Below are positions 10,041 to 13,590 of a stretch of 13,590 nucleotides of DNA, piece after piece. The translations under genes were made by a program, and so were the position numbers. The notes below the pieces were generated by a model. It was not told the DNA's origin. It saw only the letters and a program-made list of their open reading frames with translations, and made no database searches. Each line of letters begins with the position of its first letter. Within the stretch, counting starts at the first letter, position 1. The DNA comes from Pseudofabraea citricarpa (lineage: Eukaryota > Ascomycota > Leotiomycetes > Helotiales > Dermateaceae). The stretch is taken from positions 1-13,590 of the forward strand of contig JAPWGK010000043.1 in the NCBI GenBank assembly GCA_029641185.1. The letters are read 5' to 3'.

Positions 10041-10589
10041 GTCTGTAGTCTTCTTTAAGAATACCTTAATCAAGTCCTATAGTTCCTTTGGGAGATATTT
10101 CTTAACGTCGACTTCTCCTTTAGCGTTTCTTTGTTATTATTTAACGATATTCTTTAGGAAGATAGCGAATACTACTACTCCTTTCTGTCTTGCTTCTCTT
10201 CTAAATCTGAGAGCGCTAATATATAGAGGTTTCTGTTTTAGCGGGTTTACTTTTTCCTACTTAGCCTTCCGTCTTGCTTCTTTAATTTTCCACGTAGCCT
10301 TTTCCTCTATACGTCTGGGTTTTGACTCTTTTCTGCGCTCGTTCTTTCTCTCTTTAGAGCTTCTAGGGATCTCTTCCTTAATTAGTTATTTTAAGTCTTT
10401 AGGGATTTCTAGAGAGGTTAAAGGCGTATCAGGAAGTTCTTCTACTTCACCTCTCTTTAAGATCTTAGTAATCTTGACTGTTTCTTTGTAGATATATGGA
10501 TCTTCTTTCTTGTCTGCGTAGGGAGAAGTAGGGCTTAGCGTTTGAATTTTTAGTAGTTCCTTAGAGTCTTCTATGCCGAATATAACTTT

Positions 10590-10990
10590 ATTCTTTGCCA
10601 CATCTAGTAGCACGTTTCGTAGAGATATCTATACTTTTCCGAGTATAATATCGTATCCTCCGAGTTTTGTAACCTAGAAGAAGCTCGGCGGTTCTTGTTT
10701 CTAACCAACTTTGAAGCTGACTAGGATTCCGTATTTGACAGAAGGTACTTGTCTGCTATCAAATCTAGTAAGAGGTTTTGGACGTTATAGTTTTATCAGT
10801 CTAATCTGTTTAATTTGAGATATTTGTTGCGTGAAGAATTCGTCTATAAAATTTCTAGTAAGGTATCTAGTATTAATTAGTGTAGAGGAGAGTATTTTTA
10901 TTTTTCCTATCTCATACTATAATACAAAAGGGGTATCGTTCTCTAATCCTAGAGATAATCTGGTGATATTAATTTTCAGAGGAATCTCTT
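10590..10990 (-). pseudogene. Retropepsin-like protease domain of pol
   Basis: The frame runs from APRGIEEEIPLKI through TLIN-T-R (10866-10874), NFIDEFF and a GGYDIILGK motif followed by a stop. In retropepsins the active site reads Asp-Thr/Ser-Gly; here it reads Asn-Thr-Arg, and both changes fit TpG to TpA. The stop after ILGK falls where the family usually has Trp a few residues later. The enzyme would cut Gag-Pol into mature proteins. Confidence 0.85.
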
Positions 10991-11095
10991 CTTCTATGCC
11001 TCGAGGTGCGACTTCCCTTAAGGCTCCTCGTTTTCCGACTTAGTAGTCTTCTTTGAGGATTCTACTATAGCAATCTTAGCAGCCTTTCTGTGTAG

Positions 11096-11137
11096 ATAAT
11101 CCTTAGCTTTATGTCCTTGCTTATGGTAGTAGAAGCA
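11096..11137 (-). pseudogene. CCHC zinc knuckle of Gag with two Cys changed to Tyr
   Basis: The segment reads C-F-Y-Y-H-K-Q-G-H-K-A-K-D-Y. The spacing and the GH pair are those of a CCHC nucleocapsid knuckle that binds element RNA. The second and last ligands are Tyr codons TAC and TAT, explained by TGC/TGT with G to A after T. Confidence 0.88.
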
Positions 11138-12690
11138 AGCTCCTTCCTTTAATAATTTCTGCTTTTCCTCCTTAGAGAGTCTTGGTTTGGTTATCTTAGG
11201 AGCAGAGTCAGTTGACTTTTCTTTGTCGGCAGGTTTACCTGAAGTAGAAGATTCCTTAGAGATATTTGTTGCAAATCGAGCTGATTTCTTCTAGATCTCC
11301 TTGTTTCCTCGAACCTTCTAATCTACTCTCTTGTATCTCGCGATTATGCTCTTATAATCAGGTTCATCTAGGAGTATAGCTCTGAAGTCTTGAAGTTCTT
11401 TGTTTACTTTTATGTTAAGTTTATCTAGTCTAGATCTTTCGTCTTATCCAAGTTCTCCCGCAAGTCTGTTAAATTTAGCGAAGAAAGTTAGGAAGGGGTT
11501 ATTATTTTGGTAGAGTTTCTTGACTTCTAAGAGGGCGGTTCCTCTTTTGTCTGGGTTACCGTAGACGAGTTCAAGTTTATGCAGGACCTTATCTATAGTA
11601 TTAAATCTGTTTAGAGAGGATTGGCGTAATCTGGTTTAGATATAATTAATTGTATCTCCAGATAATCTGCTACCTATATAGCTGATACGATTAGTTTCGC
11701 TTATAAAGTGATCTCGGTTAGCCTTAAGCTTGTTTTCGATCGTATACTTCTAGTCCTCAAATTCCTTGTAGGTTCCTAAAGAGAAGACAGGTGGATCTGG
11801 GAGCTTGTTACTCTTACGCGATCGGTTTCCATCTTCCTATATATCCTCCCGAGCGTTCGAGGCCATACTCTGATTTCTCATCAGCCGAATAATCTGTTCC
11901 TTGTCCTTAAGTATTTCCTAGATACGCCAAATGTCACGAGTATCCGCGCTTATTACCTCATCTAGCTGGTTATTTCTATCAATCAATCTGGCGTTCTCTT
12001 ATTCTAACTCTGTAATCCTCCGCTCTCTTGCTATCAACTGCTCAATTGAGTTACCTGTAACGTTACGGACTTCTTGCACGAGCTGGTCTCGTTCTTGTCT
12101 GGTAAGCTCGTATTCTTTGTAGAATTTATCGAGTAGTCGGAGGGAGCGTTCGCGTTCTTCTTGTCTTATTGAAATAATTTCCTCCACGCTCTTGACTTCC
12201 TAGAGCTTCTTCACGTTCTTGTTTTCCTCCGTTGCAAGTATCGAAGGTCGAGGGCGCGCGTATCCCGAGATAGTACGTCTGATCTTTCTAGGTTGTCTAA
12301 CTATTCCTGCAAGTGCTTCTATAAGTTCCTTTCTAGTCTTAATCGGTATGGAGGTAAATGCCTTATTATCTGATTCCTCCTCCTTATCATCTTCCTTAAT
12401 TGTAGGTCGAAGGTCTGTTCGCGCTTCTAAGCGTCGAAGGTTTCGGTTCTAGGGTTCGTATTCTGGTATCTCGGATGCGGTTTCTGTTCGTTCTCTTACT
12501 ATGACTGGCGAGTATCTGGCGCGGCGGTACGTTGCTACGCGTGTTCTGGGTTCTAGGGGTTCTGGTTCGTTGCGCGTCGTCGCGACTTTTGGTGAATCTA
12601 GGGATCTGGGTTTCTATACAACAAAGTACAGAAGTTCTGTGAGTTCGTACGTATCTTTATTATCCTCGTCAGGATGAAAGTGAAAGGGTG

Positions 12691-12700
12691 GTACTTAGAT
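12691..12700 (-). other. Primer-binding site, probably self-priming
   Basis: On the minus strand the 5' LTR is followed after two bases by ATCTAAGTAC. There is no TGG that would pair with a tRNA CCA end. The decamer is perfectly complementary to GTACTTAGAT inside the LTR (12764-12773), which would lie at the 5' end of the transcript if transcription starts there. This matches the Tf1/sushi mechanism, in which the element's own RNA 5' end primes first-strand synthesis. Confidence 0.6.
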
Positions 12701-12702
12701 AG

Positions 12703-13049
12703 TGTCATAGCATACAGAATGTAGAGTAAATGAGAGATCGATATAGCTAATTAATAACAAAAGATCTAAGTACAAGGAGAGAAGAAGAAAGGAAAGGAAA
12801 GAAAGTACAAGAAACCAGCTATAAGTAGTCCTTCCCATCACGCTAGTGTTTGCTCTCCAAGCATTCTCCGTCATACGTATTCTCAGGTGGGTGAATGTAC
12901 AGGGTGAGTCACATGTAATTCACCCTGCTTGGTGAATTTCCAGTCATGTGATCAGGGTTAGTGAGTTGTGGTGCAGGGTAAGTGAAGTGTGTATAAGAGA
13001 AGTGAGTGCATGGCACGTGTCTCGAGTAACTCACGTGAGAACCGTGACA
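12703..13049 (-). mobile_element. 5' LTR (copy D) of the full chromovirus
   Basis: A 347-bp LTR in minus orientation. The plus strand starts TGTCATAG and ends CCGTGACA. On its left it borders the primer-binding site and gag leader, so it is the 5' LTR. It differs from the LTR at 13242-13588 at about ten positions, all transitions, so it is far less RIP-altered than its 3' partner at 6710-7056. Confidence 0.93.
12764..12840 (-). promoter_or_regulatory. Putative core promoter and transcript start in the 5' LTR
   Basis: On the minus strand a TTATA-like sequence near 12823-12828 is followed by a long pyrimidine tract (about 12774-12807) and then GTACTTAGAT (12764-12773). Fungal promoters often have a CT-rich block just before the start site. 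The self-priming model needs the RNA to begin at or near this decamer, leaving about 71 nt of R-U5 before the LTR end. The start site is inferred, not shown. Confidence 0.4.
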
Positions 13050-13241
13050 ACGTGCTCGGAAGGAGTACTACTAGGTCCAAGAGTATTCGCAGACGGAGTC
13101 TAACGTTTTAGGAGGTAAGCGAATTACTTATATATAAAGCCTGATCTTAGTATTCGATCTATCTAATATACTACCAGGAACTCGTAGACCTATCTGTTAC
13201 TATAGTGCTCTAGTTAACCTTATAATACTAAAGAACTAAGG
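13050..13241. other. Unassigned spacer between two LTRs
   Basis: These 192 bp match none of the element sequence. One plus-strand frame starting at 13051 is interrupted only by a TAG and a TAA before ending near the next LTR, and reads a segment like ILVFDLSNILPGTRRPICYY. It may be a host or relic coding fragment, but it is too short to identify. The first bases (ACGTG) do not duplicate the left flank of the full element. Confidence 0.4.
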
Positions 13242-13588
13242 TGTCACAGTATACAGAATGTAGAGTGAATGAGGGATCGATGTAGCTAATCAATAACAAA
13301 AGATCTAAGTACAAGGAGAGAAGAAGAAAGGAAAGGAAAGAAAGTACAAGAAGCCAGCTATAAGTAGTCCTTCCCATCACGCTAGTGTTTGCTCTCCAAG
13401 CATTCTCCGTCATACGTATTCTCAGGTGGGTGAATGTACAGGGTGAGTCACATGTAATTCACCCTGCTTGGTGAATTTCCAGTCATGTGATCAGGGTCAG
13501 TGAGTTGTGGTGCAGGGTAAGTGAAGTGTGTATGAGAGAAGTGAGTGCATGGCACGTGTCTCGAGTGACTCACGTGAGAACCGTGACA
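13242..13588 (-). mobile_element. LTR (copy E), least mutated of the five, probably a 3' LTR
   Basis: A 347-bp LTR in minus orientation. The plus strand begins TGTCACAG and ends CCGTGACA. It is the most GC-rich copy and keeps motifs that are altered in the others. The left flank is TAAGG and the two bases after it are CC. CC does not begin a TAAGG duplication, but it fits the start of the family's polypurine tract (C-rich on this strand). It is therefore probably the 3' LTR of another minus-strand copy lying beyond the window. Confidence 0.9.
13439..13588 (-). promoter_or_regulatory. U3 motif array in LTR E
   Basis: On the plus strand there are three CAGGGTNAGT repeats (13439-13448, 13492-13501, 13513-13522), and an inverted repeat CAGGGTGA...TCACCCTG spans 13439-13466. 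The outer 40 bp hold two CACGTG E-box sites, a CTCGAG and a TGACTCA. The last is the bZIP (AP-1/GCN4-type) core; a second such core lies in the inverted repeat. The U3 region normally carries the enhancer, so these are candidate binding sites. The motifs are seen directly; their use is inferred. Confidence 0.5.
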
Positions 13589-13590
13589 CC

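Larger units (their letters stand above)
7068..11042 (-). pseudogene. pol: pol polyprotein relic of the chromovirus
   Basis: One minus-strand frame runs from about 11042 to a TAG at 7068-7070, roughly 1325 codons, with many internal TAG/TAA stops. In order it carries a protease, a Lys/Glu-rich linker (10040-10590), reverse transcriptase, RNase H, integrase with an HHCC finger and D,D35E core, and a chromodomain. Pol would be processed in the virus-like particle and would copy and integrate the element. The frame is -1 relative to gag and overlaps it by about 65 bases; I see no convincing slippery heptamer. Critical acidic and Cys residues have been replaced through TpG to TpA changes. The length and domain order are normal for fungal chromoviruses, so the relic is structurally complete but non-functional. 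Confidence 0.92.
10976..12702 (-). pseudogene. gag: gag relic of the chromovirus
   Basis: The coding frame is followed from the leader to a TGA at 10976-10978; a TAA at 11018-11020 could be RIP-made. In order there is an Arg/Pro-rich N-terminal part, an acidic DDKEEES patch and a coiled coil (about 11950-12200). A Met-Ala-Ser segment follows at 11866, then a capsid-like domain from LPDPPVFSLGTYKEFEDW (about 11325-11800), a Lys-rich linker and one zinc knuckle (11096-11137). Gag forms the virus-like particle and packages RNA. The knuckle has Cys at 11135-11137, but its second and fourth ligands, normally Cys, are Tyr. No in-frame ATG is seen before 11881, so the start is unknown; it may have been lost to RIP. 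The frame is +1 relative to pol. Confidence 0.9.
6710..13049 (-). mobile_element. Full-length RIP-inactivated Ty3/gypsy chromovirus (6340 bp)
   Basis: Read on the minus strand, the order is 5' LTR (12703-13049), leader with primer-binding site, gag, pol in the -1 frame (protease, RT, RNase H, integrase, chromodomain), polypurine tract and 3' LTR (6710-7056). This domain order, with integrase after RNase H and a terminal chromodomain, defines a Ty3/gypsy chromovirus (Metaviridae). The two LTRs are equal in length but differ by transitions. The flanks are TCGAA on the left and ACGTG on the right, so no 5-bp target-site duplication survives. That points to rearrangement after insertion. Stops in every domain and lost catalytic residues show it is dead. 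Confidence 0.93.

Noticed and set aside
10024..10491. The longest open frame of the window, plus strand, 155 codons, rich in Phe, Leu and Ser
   Set aside because: It is the exact antisense of the Lys/Glu-rich linker of pol. AAG/GAA-type sense codons read as CTT/TTC on the other strand, so stop-free antisense frames arise easily. It shows no independent motif.
7057..11042. Possible active or recently active element because all domains are present
   Set aside because: Dozens of stops and loss of YxDD, protease Asp and integrase Asp exclude autonomous function.
10831..11043. 70-codon plus-strand frame over the protease region
   Set aside because: Antisense shadow of the gag/pol overlap and protease, which are clearly coding on the minus strand.
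11931..12122. 63-codon Ser-rich plus-strand frame
   Set aside because: Antisense of the Gag coiled coil. Ser and Leu content reflects the reverse complement of Glu and Arg/Gln codons.
12219..12452. 77-codon plus-strand frame, with a matching minus-strand frame of the same length at 6113-6346
   Set aside because: Both are antisense to the same N-terminal part of gag in the two copies. Their similarity comes from gag homology, not from a conserved antisense gene.
12685..12702. A conventional tRNA primer-binding site after the 5' LTR
   Set aside because: The first bases of the leader contain no TGG that would pair with a tRNA CCA end; the self-complementarity explains the site better.
13228..13413. 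61-codon minus-strand frame with a hydrophobic Leu-rich segment
   Set aside because: It lies almost wholly inside LTR E and crosses its boundary. The Leu-rich part comes from the pyrimidine tract. No evidence for coding.
13439..13522. Short regularly shared CAGGGT units that could suggest a CRISPR-like or tandem-repeat array
   Set aside because: Only three 10-bp units with unequal spacing, conserved in position in every LTR copy. They are part of the LTR, and the genome is fungal.

Overview
The window looks like a transposon graveyard from a filamentous ascomycete (Pezizomycotina). Its base changes are typical of repeat-induced point mutation (RIP): CpA and TpG have become TpA throughout, the sequence is AT-rich, and almost every broken reading frame is interrupted by TAG or TAA rather than TGA. 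I see no intact gene, tRNA, rRNA or CRISPR array. The species cannot be named from this window.

Layout. (1) 3-1300, plus strand: the RIP-riddled 3' end of a Ty3/gypsy pol gene, covering part of the integrase and a long C-terminal tail, followed by a purine run near 1520-1538 that may be its polypurine tract. (2) 1884-5513, minus strand: a large decayed gene of unknown family, split by a solo LTR at 4252-4598. (3) 5516-6709, plus strand: a truncated copy of the same retrotransposon family as the main element, with only the 5' LTR, leader and first part of gag. (4) 6710-13049, minus strand: a structurally complete 6340-bp Ty3/gypsy chromovirus with two 347-bp LTRs, primer-binding site, gag, -1 pol (protease, RT, RNase H, integrase, chromodomain) and polypurine tract. 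(5) 13050-13241: a short unassigned spacer. (6) 13242-13588: a fifth, nearly unmutated LTR of the same family, probably the edge of another copy that continues beyond the window.

How the parts relate. All five LTRs are 347 bp and align without gaps. The 847 bp of leader and gag in the truncated copy also match the full element in length. So one family inserted repeatedly here and the copies then diverged almost only by transitions. Key residues are lost through TpG to TpA changes: the protease Asp, both Asp of the RT YxDD box, the second integrase Asp, and Cys of the Gag zinc knuckle and the integrase zinc finger. The main element cannot be autonomous.

The most informative structural signal is a 10-base complementarity between the site just after the 5' LTR and a sequence inside the LTR. 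This suggests Tf1/sushi-type self-priming instead of tRNA priming. I found no evidence for a new multi-gene biological system. The least explained item is the broken minus-strand gene at 1884-5513.
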